Positions 1-7,476 of a DNA stretch of 64,000 bases are shown here, piece by piece. The notes beneath the pieces are model-generated. The model saw only the letters and a list, made by a program, of their open reading frames with translations, was not told where the DNA came from and did not search any database. This DNA comes from Rhodococcus oryzae (lineage in GTDB: Bacteria; Actinomycetota; Actinomycetes; Mycobacteriales; Mycobacteriaceae): contig NZ_SUMD01000015.1 of the NCBI RefSeq assembly GCF_005049235.1, positions 1 through 64,000 of the forward strand, in the 5' to 3' direction. Every line of letters begins with the position of its first letter. Positions within the stretch are counted from its first letter, which is position 1. The translations under genes were made by a program, and so were the position numbers.

Positions 1-2
1 CG

Positions 3-1367
3 GGTGAGCGGATGTACCGGACGGGTGACTTGGTGACGTGGACTGCCGGCGGTGAGTTGGAGTACATCGGTCGTACTGATTTCCAGGTGAAGTTGCGTGG
101 TTTGCGGATCGAGCTCGGCGAGATCGAGTCGGCCATGCTCGGGCTCGACGGGGTCGATCAGGCCGTGGCCGTGGTCCGGCAGGACGGCCTGGGGCATCAG
201 CAACTGGTCGGGTATGTGGTCGGCGACCCGTCGTTCGATCCGGGCGTCGCCCGCGCTTCCCTCGGCCGAGCGCTGCCGGAGTACATGATTCCGAGCGTGT
301 TCGTGGCGCTGGGGGAGTTGCCGTTGAACGCGTCCGGCAAGCTTCACCGCTCGGCTCTGCCCGCGCCGGAGCCTGTCGCCCGCGAGTATCGCGTACCGGT
401 GTCCACGACGGAGGTCGCGATCGCAGAGGTGCTCGCCGAGGTGCTCGGCGTCGGCCGGGTCGGGTTGGACGACAACTTCTTCGAGCTCGGCGGTAACTCG
501 CTGATCGCCACCGGCGTGGTGGCTCGGCTGTCGGCCCGGCTCGGATCCGAGGTTCGCCTCCAGTGGATGTTCTCCGATCCGACCCCGGCGGGGCTCGCCG
601 ATCGGATCGACTCGGGTACGAGCGCCGACGCTGACGGTGAGGCGTCCTTCGAGGTGCTGCTCCCGATCCGCGTCGGTGGATCCGAGCCGCCCCTGTTCTG
701 CGTGCACCCGATCGGCGGGCTGTCGTGGGCGTTCGCCGGCCTGGTCCGGCACCTCGAGTCCGACCGCGGAATCTACGGCCTGCAGTCGCCCGCGCTCGGG
801 AGCTCCGGCTGGGCGCCGGGTTCGATCGGTGAATGGGCCGACAGGTACGTGCGCGAGATCCGTTCGGTTCAACCCGAGGGGCCCTATCACCTGCTCGGGT
901 GGTCGCTCGGTGGCGTGATCGCGCAGGCGATGGCGGTCCAATTGCAGTCAGAGGGCGAGGATGTCGCGCTACTGGCGATGATGGACAGCTTCGCCGATCA
1001 CGAGGCCGCGCCTGCACGGTCGGTCCTCGATGAGCCGACACCGGACGAGCTGATCGGCGGGCTGGTCCCGGAGGGGATCCGCATCGACGACCGGGCACAG
1101 GCCGTCGAATCAGTGGTGGAGTCCCTCGCGCTGCTGGCCGCGCATCGCCCGAAGTCGTTCGCGGGTGACGTCGTGTACTTCACCGCGGCGCAGGAAGACA
1201 GGAGCGGGTCGCTCGGGGCCTCGACCTGGCGGTCGGTGGTGGACGGCGCGATCCACAATCATCCGGTGGAATCGACGCACTGGGGGATGGCCTCGCCCGA
1301 GGCCCTGGCCGTGATCGCCGGCATCCTCGACGACTGGTGGACCGGCGCGGAGGCGGTGACCCGCTAG
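3..1367 (+). CDS. NRPS, C-terminal part (A end, carrier, thioesterase); 5' truncated by window edge
   Basis: Terminal module of a nonribosomal peptide synthetase whose beginning lies before the window. The reading frame is open from nt 3. Seen in order: A8 region of an adenylation domain (YRTGD, then [11 protein letters not shown]), A10 motif with the catalytic lysine (NASGKL), a carrier domain with FFELGGNSL (phosphopantetheine Ser codon at 498), and a type I thioesterase with GWSLGG (nucleophile Ser codon at 903) and a late STHWGM segment that probably supplies the catalytic His. The protein therefore ends an assembly line and releases its product. Its TE closely resembles that of the giant NRPS ending at 59635 (shared LLPIR, GLSWA, YGLQSP, [15 protein letters not shown]), so the two systems are probably related by duplication. 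The stop is 21 bp from the end of the convergent GntR gene, with no terminator hairpin seen between. Confidence 0.95.
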   Translation, partial: GERMYRTGDLVTWTAGGELEYIGRTDFQVKLRGLRIELGEIESAMLGLDGVDQAVAVVRQDGLGHQQLVGYVVGDPSFDPGVARASLGRALPEYMIPSVFVALGELPLNASGKLHRSALPAPEPVAREYRVPVSTTEVAIAEVLAEVLGVGRVGLDDNFFELGGNSLIATGVVARLSARLGSEVRLQWMFSDPTPAGLADRIDSGTSADADGEASFEVLLPIRVGGSEPPLFCVHPIGGLSWAFAGLVRHLESDRGIYGLQSPALGSSGWAPGSIGEWADRYVREIRSVQPEGPYHLLGWSLGGVIAQAMAVQLQSEGEDVALLAMMDSFADHEAAPARSVLDEPTPDELIGGLVPEGIRIDDRAQAVESVVESLALLAAHRPKSFAGDVVYFTAAQEDRSGSLGASTWRSVVDGAIHNHPVESTHWGMASPEALAVIAGILDDWWTGAEAVTR

Positions 1368-1388
1368 AGCGCGGTGACGACTACACAG

Positions 1389-2084
1389 TCAGTCCCAGAT
1401 CCCGACATCTTCGAGGTGGCTGATCAGTCGCTGCGCCCCGTCGAGGAAGTGCGCCCGGGATTCGCGCCCGGCCTCCTCCGCGTCGCCCACGGCCATCGCG
1501 TGGATCAGCCGGTCGTGGCTCGCGATGGCGGCATCGCCCCAGCCGTGGTCCGCCGAGTAGAAGTGCACCGGCGTGTACCGGGTCGCATTGAGCAGGAACC
1601 GGGAGAGCTTGGCGGAACCCGCCAACCGATTGAGGATCCGATGGAAGCCGAACTCGAGGTCCTCGATCCGTGCAGCATCCGAATCCTCCACGGCACGAGC
1701 CAGTTTCACATTGATGGCGCGAAGCTCGTCGAGGGTCTCCTTGTCGATGGCTGCGGTGGCCCTCGAGGTCAGCTCCTCGGCGATCTGCCCCTGCAACCAG
1801 AAGACGTCGTTGATGTCGCCACGACTGAGAGTGGCGACGACGTACCCACGGTGCGGCACCAGCTCGACGAGGCCCTCGCTGCGCAGTGTCAGCAGGGCCT
1901 CGCGGACAGGGGTGACGCTGACCCCGAGCTCGGCGGCGGTCTCGTCGAGACGGATGAACTCGCCCGGCCGCACCCCGCCCGACATGATGAGGTTGCGGAC
2001 GTGTACCGCGACGTCATCGGAGAGCTGGGGGCGGCGACGGAGCGCGCGCGCCTCCTTCGGGCGGGGTGTGGCGGACGAGGTCAT
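1389..2084 (-). CDS. GntR-family regulator, FCD (FadR/VanR-like) subfamily
   Basis: 231 aa transcriptional regulator. The N-terminal winged helix (about residues 20-85) has the GntR pattern: DDVAVHVRNLIMSGGVRPGE, then LGVSVTPVREALLTLRSEGLVEL. The C-terminal part (about 90-225) is an all-helical FCD ligand domain with the expected metal-type residues (FHRIL; SHDRLIHAM; SRAHFLDG). Such proteins usually repress nearby catabolic genes and release DNA on binding an organic or fatty acid effector. The ATG at 2084 was chosen over an upstream in-frame start at 2105 because AGAAGGAG lies 5 nt before it. The gene follows the acyl-CoA dehydrogenase by 44 bp on the same strand, so they are probably one operon, and the likely operators are the inverted repeats at 3367-3409. 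The ligand is unknown. Confidence 0.9.
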   Translation of the reverse strand: MTSSATPRPKEARALRRRPQLSDDVAVHVRNLIMSGGVRPGEFIRLDETAAELGVSVTPVREALLTLRSEGLVELVPHRGYVVATLSRGDINDVFWLQGQIAEELTSRATAAIDKETLDELRAINVKLARAVEDSDAARIEDLEFGFHRILNRLAGSAKLSRFLLNATRYTPVHFYSADHGWGDAAIASHDRLIHAMAVGDAEEAGRESRAHFLDGAQRLISHLEDVGIWD

Positions 2085-2128
2085 CGAGTCTCCTTCTGAC
2101 GGCACTCAGCTTAAACGCCTGCCAGTGG

Positions 2129-3274
2129 CTACAAGCCGTACGTCTTGCCGATGATGTCCCGCTGAATCTCGCTGGTCCCGCCGAAGATGGTGGACACCAG
2201 CGCCCCGCGGACATGCTTCTCCATGTCGAACTCGGTGGCGTAGCCGTACCCGCCCATCATCTGCATGCCCTCGAGGGCGACGCGCTTGGCGGTCTCGGTC
2301 GCTTTCAGCTTGGCCATAGAGGCCTCCCGGGCGAGGACCTTGTCCGGGTTGGCATCCGCCTCGCGAGCGACGTTGTAGACGAGCAGCTTGGTGCATTCGA
2401 TCTCGGTGGCGAGGTCGGCCATCCGGTGCCGCAGCGACTGGAAGCTGCCGATCGGCCGGCCGAACTGCTTGCGCTGGGTGATGTACCCGAGGGTGTCGTC
2501 GAAGGCCCGCTCCGCGGTCCCCAGGATCATCGCGGCAAGGATCAGCCGTTCGAAGTTCAGCCCGGTCATCAGCTGACGCCAGCCGTTCCCCACCTCGCCG
2601 ACCACCGCATCCGCGGGGAGTACGCAGTCGGTGAAGTAGAGGTCGTTCGTCTCCTTCTGGCCGCCCATCAGCTCGATAGGGCTGATCTTCAGGCCGTCCG
2701 TGCGAGCAGGCACGTGGAACATGGTCATTCCCTCGTGCTTGTTCTCGCCGCGGCTCGTTCTCGCGACGAGCAGGATGTTATCCGAGATGTGGGCGTTGGA
2801 GCACCACGTCTTCTGGCCGTTGACCAGCCAGCCGTCCGAGGTCTTCTCGGCCTTGGTGCTCAGGTTCCCGACATCGGAACCGGCCTCGGGCTCGGACATC
2901 GAGATCGACTGGGACGCACCGCGGACGATGCCGCGCAGCACATCGTCCTTCTGCTGCGGGGTACCGAACTTGGCGTATGCCCCGCCGGTGATGAGCGTCG
3001 GCCCGATCGCGCCGATCGGCAACATCCCGCGGTGGGTCTGCTCGAGCAGGATGCACATGTCGACCATGGTCGCGTCGGAGCCGCCGAATTCCTCCGGGAT
3101 GGTCAGCCCGAGCCAGCCCAGCTCGGCCAACTTCTCGTATACGCCCTGGTTGTGATTGTGCGCGCCGTGATCCGTCAACTGATCGCGCTTTTCGCGCGTA
3201 CCGGCCTCGCGCTTGCAGAAGTCTGTGACGGACGTGGCGAATGCCCTCTGTTCCGTGGTGAATTCAACGCTCAT
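2129..3274 (-). CDS. Acyl-CoA dehydrogenase
   Basis: 381 aa FAD-dependent acyl-CoA dehydrogenase, which oxidises an acyl-CoA to its 2-enoyl-CoA (beta-oxidation type step, cytosolic). Seen: N-terminal helical domain; SMSEPEAGSDVGNLSTKA and the following WCSNAH segment of the middle beta domain (flavin binding); C-terminal helical domain with RKQFGRPIGSFQ, QMMGGYGY and the family signature FGGTSEIQR. Length is normal for the family. The ATG at 3274 was chosen because homology begins at MSVEFTTEQR; the reading frame continues upstream to 3379 but that extension is low-complexity and crosses the operator region. It is divergent from the aldehyde dehydrogenase at 3449 and precedes the GntR gene. 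The chain length of the substrate cannot be read from the sequence. Confidence 0.93.
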   Translation of the reverse strand: MSVEFTTEQRAFATSVTDFCKREAGTREKRDQLTDHGAHNHNQGVYEKLAELGWLGLTIPEEFGGSDATMVDMCILLEQTHRGMLPIGAIGPTLITGGAYAKFGTPQQKDDVLRGIVRGASQSISMSEPEAGSDVGNLSTKAEKTSDGWLVNGQKTWCSNAHISDNILLVARTSRGENKHEGMTMFHVPARTDGLKISPIELMGGQKETNDLYFTDCVLPADAVVGEVGNGWRQLMTGLNFERLILAAMILGTAERAFDDTLGYITQRKQFGRPIGSFQSLRHRMADLATEIECTKLLVYNVAREADANPDKVLAREASMAKLKATETAKRVALEGMQMMGGYGYATEFDMEKHVRGALVSTIFGGTSEIQRDIIGKTYGL

Positions 3275-3366
3275 CTTCGTATGGCTCCCGCTGGTCGTGT
3301 GGGCGCACGGTGCGCGCCGGGGGATCAGTGTCGATGTGGTCTTGTCGGCGGGCCTGCCGCCGCCTA

Positions 3367-3394
3367 ATGTGATGTTCACAACAGTACATCACAT
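3367..3394. promoter_or_regulatory. 9-bp perfect inverted repeat in divergent promoter region
   Basis: ATGTGATGT at 3367-3375 and its exact reverse complement ACATCACAT at 3386-3394, separated by 10 nt. It lies in the 174-bp gap between the divergent acyl-CoA dehydrogenase (start 3274) and aldehyde dehydrogenase (start 3449), and touches the 18-bp palindrome that follows. Probably a regulator binding site; the GntR protein encoded at 1389-2084 is the obvious candidate (inference). Confidence 0.55.
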
Positions 3395-3409
3395 CAAATA
3401 TATTTGATG
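3392..3409. promoter_or_regulatory. 18-bp perfect palindrome, putative GntR operator
   Basis: CATCAAATA followed at once by TATTTGATG, an exact 18-bp palindrome with an AT-rich centre in otherwise GC-rich DNA. It lies 40 bp upstream of the aldehyde dehydrogenase start and 118 bp upstream of the acyl-CoA dehydrogenase start, so one bound dimer could control both directions. Uninterrupted AT-rich palindromes are typical of FCD-type GntR operators. The assignment to the local GntR protein is inference. Confidence 0.6.
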
Positions 3410-3448
3410 CGAAGTATCTACAGCGATCGGCGACGGAGGGAACTGTCC

Positions 3449-4978
3449 ATGCCACAGCAGGCGGCCAAGAAGCGCGAGCTCACCGAGACAGCAGGGTCTC
3501 CCGCGGCGGCGGGGGTGATCGAGTCGCTCGATCCGCGCACCGACGAGGTCATCGCCAGCTACCCGGTCGCGGACGCGGACGAGGTCGCGAGGGTCGTCGA
3601 GCGGGCTCGCCCCGCCGCGCGTTGGTGGGAGTCGCTGGGCTTCGACGGCCGCAAGCGATGGCTGCTGGACTGGAAGACGGCGCTCGCGTCCGACGCGCAG
3701 GCGCTGGCCGCCGTGATCTCCCGCGAGACCGGGAAACCGCCTGGCGACGCCCTGCTGGAGGTGATGCTCACCGTCGAGCACCTGGATTGGGCTGCCCGCA
3801 ACGCCGCGAAGGTGCTCGGCAAGAAGAAGGTGCCCGCCGGGTTGGTGAGCGCCAATCAGGAGGCGACCGTTCGGTACCAGCCGCTCGGCGTGGTGGGGGT
3901 GATCGGGCCGTGGAACTATCCGCTGTACACGCCGATGGGTTCGATCTCGTACGCACTCGCGGCGGGCAACGCGGTGGTCTTCAAGCCGAGTGAACTGACG
4001 CCGGGTGTCGCGGTGTGGATTGCCGACAAGTGGCAAGCGCTCGTCCCCAACCAGCCTGTGCTGCAGGTGATCACGGGTGACGGCGACACAGGGACCGCGC
4101 TCTGCAGGGCCGGGGTCGACAAGGTCGCGTTCACCGGTTCGACGCCGACCGCCAAGAAGGTGATGGCCTTGTGCGCGGAGACCCTGACCCCGATGGTCGC
4201 GGAGTGCGGCGGCAAGGACGCGATGCTGGTGGACGCAGATGCGGATCTGGAGGAGGCGTCGAACTTCGCCGTCTTCGGCGCCATGGGCAACGCGGGCCAG
4301 ACCTGTGTCGGTGTGGAACGAATCTATGTGGCGGACGGGGTGTTCGACACGTTCGTGCAGAAGGTCACCGAGAAGGCCAAGCGGTTGCGGCCTGGCGGTG
4401 CCCCGGACTCCTCGTATGGGCCGATGACGATGGCACGGCAGTCGGAGGTGGTGCGTGGGCAGATCGACGACGCCATCGCCAGGGGCGGTCGCGCGGTGCT
4501 CGGCGGCCCGGAGTCGATCCGCGGGTCCTTGGTCGAACCGGTGATCCTCGTCGATGTTCCGGAGGACAGCAGCGCCGTCCGGGAGGAGACCTTCGGGCCG
4601 ACGGTGGTGATCAACCGGGTCGCGGACCTGGATGAGGGGATCGCTGCGGCCAATGCGTCCAAGTACGGACTCGGTGCCTCGATCTTCACCGGTGACCGCA
4701 GGCGGGCGGTGGCGGCGGCCGAGCGGTTGCGAGCCGGAGTGGTCACGATCAACTCGGTGCTGGGATTCGCGGGCGTGGCTGCGCTTCCGTTCGGCGGGGT
4801 GGGGGAGTCGGGCTTCGGCCGGATCCACGGCGCGGACGGACTGCGCGAGTTCAGCCGCGCCAAGTCGGTTGCCCGGCAGAAGTACCGGGCGCCGCTGAAC
4901 CTGCTGTCGATGGAACGCAAACCAAGAGACATGAAGATCGCCGCGTGGTTGCTCAAGACGCGGCACGGCCGGAGCTGA
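3449..4978 (+). CDS. Aldehyde dehydrogenase (NAD(P)+-dependent, ALDH superfamily)
   Basis: 509 aa enzyme oxidising an aldehyde to its carboxylic acid. Seen: cofactor-binding region with GPWNYPLYTPMG and the AGNAVVFKPSE segment; FTGSTPTAKKVM (Rossmann turn); general base Glu252 in AECGGKDAM; nucleophile Cys286 in GQTCVGVERIY; C-terminal EETFGPTVVI and PFGGVGESGFGR. The ATG at 3449 was preferred to an in-frame start at 3404 because GGAGGG lies 8 nt before it and the extension overlaps the palindrome. It is followed after 9 bp by an MpaB-family oxygenase, then WS/DGAT genes, suggesting a role in fatty aldehyde or cleaved-lipid metabolism (inference). Expression is probably controlled from the divergent region with the GntR operator. 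Confidence 0.94.
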   Translation: MPQQAAKKRELTETAGSPAAAGVIESLDPRTDEVIASYPVADADEVARVVERARPAARWWESLGFDGRKRWLLDWKTALASDAQALAAVISRETGKPPGDALLEVMLTVEHLDWAARNAAKVLGKKKVPAGLVSANQEATVRYQPLGVVGVIGPWNYPLYTPMGSISYALAAGNAVVFKPSELTPGVAVWIADKWQALVPNQPVLQVITGDGDTGTALCRAGVDKVAFTGSTPTAKKVMALCAETLTPMVAECGGKDAMLVDADADLEEASNFAVFGAMGNAGQTCVGVERIYVADGVFDTFVQKVTEKAKRLRPGGAPDSSYGPMTMARQSEVVRGQIDDAIARGGRAVLGGPESIRGSLVEPVILVDVPEDSSAVREETFGPTVVINRVADLDEGIAAANASKYGLGASIFTGDRRRAVAAAERLRAGVVTINSVLGFAGVAALPFGGVGESGFGRIHGADGLREFSRAKSVARQKYRAPLNLLSMERKPRDMKIAAWLLKTRHGRS

Positions 4979-4987
4979 GGGGGCACG

Positions 4988-5884
4988 ATGTTGCTGGTGA
5001 ACGAGAACCCGTCCCGACCGCGCGGCAGGTATGGCTGGCTCCACCGGATCGAGCAACTCGATCCGGCAACGGACAACCACGAGATCCATCGGATCACCGC
5101 CGGCTTCGAGTTTCCGTGGGACTACCAGCGCGCGCTCGAGTTCGCACTGTTCCGGACCTACTGCGTGCCCACGATCTCCGCGTTGCTGCGCAGGACCGGG
5201 GAGTTCGAGAAGCGGCCGCAGAAGCGCTATGACGACACCGCGCTGCTGATGGCAGAACTCGTCGAGCACGGCTACGACTCGCCCCGCGGCACGGAGTCGC
5301 TGCGAATGGTGAACCGGATGCACGCGAAGTACGACATCGACAATTCGGACATGTTGTACGTGCTGAGCACCTTCGCTTTCGATCCGTTGGACTGGATCGA
5401 CCGCTACGGATGGCGCCCACTGCACCCGAACGAGCGACTTGCCTCCTTCCTCTTCTACCGGGAGGTCGGACTGCGGATGGGCATCAAGGACATCCCGGAG
5501 GACTTTCAGGAGTTCTACAGGTTCAAGATCGAGTACGAGGCCGAGCGTTTCCGGTACACCGAGGACAATCACCTGATCGGCGTCTACACCCGGGACCTGT
5601 TCTGTGCGTGGTTCCCCCGTCCGCTTCGGCCTGCCGTCCGGCAGGGGGTCTACGCGATGCTGGATCAGCAGATGCGCTCCGCCTTCGGGTTCCCGGCCGC
5701 ACCGGCCTGGATGACGGGCGTCGCGCAGCGCGGATTGGTTGCCCGGTCCAAGGCTGTCCGGCTGCTGCCGCCGCGCAGAAGGTCGAAGGCCGCCAGGGAC
5801 CCGCACAACCGGACCTATCCCGGATACCCGGTTGGCTACCGACCGAGCGATCTCGGAGTGGACCAGAACCACGGTCGGGGCTGA
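4988..5884 (+). CDS. MpaB-family oxygenase (DUF2236; Lcp-like)
   Basis: 298 aa protein of the family that includes fungal MpaB and rubber oxygenase Lcp, whose studied members use a b-type haem to cleave carbon-carbon double bonds. Seen: TGEFEKRPQKRYDDTALLMAE, then NRMHAKYDIDNSDMLYVLST and DWIDRYGWRPL, a conserved block of this subfamily; the His in NRMH is a candidate haem ligand (inference). The C-terminus is basic (PPRRRSKAARDP). No signal peptide is seen. It starts 9 bp after the aldehyde dehydrogenase, preceded by GAGGGGG, so both are likely co-transcribed. A cleavage enzyme making an aldehyde next to an aldehyde dehydrogenase is a sensible pairing, but the substrate is unknown. It is the most divergent of three MpaB-family genes in the window. 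Confidence 0.8.
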   Translation: MLLVNENPSRPRGRYGWLHRIEQLDPATDNHEIHRITAGFEFPWDYQRALEFALFRTYCVPTISALLRRTGEFEKRPQKRYDDTALLMAELVEHGYDSPRGTESLRMVNRMHAKYDIDNSDMLYVLSTFAFDPLDWIDRYGWRPLHPNERLASFLFYREVGLRMGIKDIPEDFQEFYRFKIEYEAERFRYTEDNHLIGVYTRDLFCAWFPRPLRPAVRQGVYAMLDQQMRSAFGFPAAPAWMTGVAQRGLVARSKAVRLLPPRRRSKAARDPHNRTYPGYPVGYRPSDLGVDQNHGRG

Positions 5885-5946
5885 CCGGCGGGGAACGCGC
5901 GTCGTCCCGCGCTGCGGGAGCCTCGATGCGCGGGGCTTAGTGTCAA

Positions 5947-5956
5947 ACGGTACCGT
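5947..5956. promoter_or_regulatory. Small palindrome upstream of WS/DGAT, possible TetR operator
   Basis: ACGGTACCGT, a perfect 10-bp palindrome inside TGTCAAACGGTACCGTCT, located 33 bp before the GTG start at 5990 in the 105-bp gap after the MpaB gene. The position suits an operator or promoter element. Which protein binds it is unknown; the nearby tandem TetR regulator is one candidate. Confidence 0.35.
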
Positions 5957-5989
5957 CTCGCCGGCAGGGGTCGACGAACGGGGAGTTAC

Positions 5990-7447
5990 GTGCTGCAGGT
6001 CGATCCGCGGGATGCGGTGTTCCTCTATGTGGAGCGTCCCGTCGCCTGGCAGACCTTTCTGTCCGCCTACGCGTTCGTCCCCGATGGTTCGCAGGCGCGC
6101 CCGGCTGAGCGCCGGGAGATCACCCGTTGGATCGCCGACCGCGCTCGCGGGATCGCTGTACTGCGGCAAAGACTGGTCCGCGTCCCGTTCGACCTCGACC
6201 ATCCGTACTGGGCCGAGGATCCCGAGCACTCGGTCGAGGATCATCTCTTCTTCCATGACGGCTCGGGATGGGAGGAGCTGCGCGAATGGATGGCGCAGCT
6301 CGTGCAGCAGCCGATGGATCGGTCGAGGCCGCTGTGGGAGCTCCACGTCGTCACCGGGGTCCGCGATATCCCCGGCGTCACGGGGGAGGCCACGGTCGCG
6401 GTGATGAAGTTCCATCACTCGATGGCGGACGGCGAGCTGAGCACCACCATCTCCAGGGCGCTGTTCGGGGCAGGCCAGGTCCCGGCCGTTCGCCCCGGCG
6501 AGCCGGTCGCCGCGCTGCAGATACCGGCCCCGGCCGGTCTGTTCACCTCCGCCGTCCGAGCGTGCCCGCGCAAGATCGGTGAGCTCGTCGGCGGCTTGCG
6601 AGAGTTCCGCGCGACGCGCCACCGGCTCCTGGTCGAACGCGAGGAGGGCACGCACGCCCTGCCCGTCGCGAAGCGGCCGCGGACCGTGCTCAACCAGCCG
6701 CTCGGCCCCGACCGGGTCTTCGACGTGGCGTTCCTCCCGCTCGACGAGTTGCGGGACATGAAGGCCGCGCTCGGCGAGGTCACCGTCAACGACCTCGTAC
6801 TGACGGTGATCGCGGGCGCGTTGCGCAGGTACCTCCACGAGGTCGACGGCCCGACGGCGGGTTCGCTGGCCGCCGCGGTTCCGATGTCCATCCGCCACAC
6901 CCGCGCATCCGAGTCACGAAATCAGTTCCTCACGATGGCGGTGGACCTGCACACCGCCACGGTCGATCCGATCGCGAGGGTCCGCGCGATCCATCGGTCG
7001 GTCCTGGAGGAGCGCGAGCGGTTGAGCATTCCTGCCGAGGCCGTGGCGGCTTCCTGCGATGTCGTCGGAGTCATACCCGGATGGGTGATTCGAGCCGCGC
7101 TGCGCATCGGTTACGGACGACCGAAGCGACGGTCGGACTCGATCCACTACGTCAACACTCTGGTCAGCAGCGTGCGCAGTGGCGGTGCGGACCTGCGCCT
7201 GTGCGATGCGACCGTCGTCGCCGGCTTCGGCCTCGCGCCGCTCGTGGGTTTGGGTGGGGTGGCCCACGCCGTCGGCTCGGTGGGCAACTCCCTCACCGTC
7301 AATGTCACCGCCGATCCGCTGCAGTTGGCCGACATCCGCCGCTATCACGAACTCCTGCTCGAGTCGTTTGCCGAGCTAAGGGACCAGATCTGCCTCGGGA
7401 ATGGTTCGCCGGTACGGTTGGACATCGGGAGCGTCGCCTCGGGGTGA
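5990..7447 (+). CDS. Wax ester synthase/diacylglycerol acyltransferase (WS/DGAT), copy 1
   Basis: 485 aa bifunctional acyltransferase of the actinobacterial Tgs/Atf type, transferring acyl-CoA to diacylglycerol or a fatty alcohol to make storage triacylglycerol or wax ester, usually at the inner face of the membrane. Seen: active-site HHSMADG at residues 142-148; LNQPLGPDRVF; the second family motif VTVNDLVLTVI; length near the usual 450-480. It starts with GTG at 5990, with GGGGAG just upstream. A second copy follows immediately. The MpaB gene lies 105 bp upstream. Substrate preference cannot be read from sequence. Confidence 0.93.
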   Translation: MLQVDPRDAVFLYVERPVAWQTFLSAYAFVPDGSQARPAERREITRWIADRARGIAVLRQRLVRVPFDLDHPYWAEDPEHSVEDHLFFHDGSGWEELREWMAQLVQQPMDRSRPLWELHVVTGVRDIPGVTGEATVAVMKFHHSMADGELSTTISRALFGAGQVPAVRPGEPVAALQIPAPAGLFTSAVRACPRKIGELVGGLREFRATRHRLLVEREEGTHALPVAKRPRTVLNQPLGPDRVFDVAFLPLDELRDMKAALGEVTVNDLVLTVIAGALRRYLHEVDGPTAGSLAAAVPMSIRHTRASESRNQFLTMAVDLHTATVDPIARVRAIHRSVLEERERLSIPAEAVAASCDVVGVIPGWVIRAALRIGYGRPKRRSDSIHYVNTLVSSVRSGGADLRLCDATVVAGFGLAPLVGLGGVAHAVGSVGNSLTVNVTADPLQLADIRRYHELLLESFAELRDQICLGNGSPVRLDIGSVASG

Positions 7448-7476
7448 AGCGGCGCGTGTTGGGGATGAGGCGGTAC

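Noticed and set aside
1365-1390. Terminator between the first NRPS and the convergent GntR gene
   Set aside because: Only 21 bp separate the genes and no convincing hairpin is present.
3389-6898. 1,169-codon minus-strand open frame over the aldehyde dehydrogenase and MpaB genes
   Set aside because: Antisense shadow; both plus-strand genes have intact catalytic motifs and ribosome binding sites.
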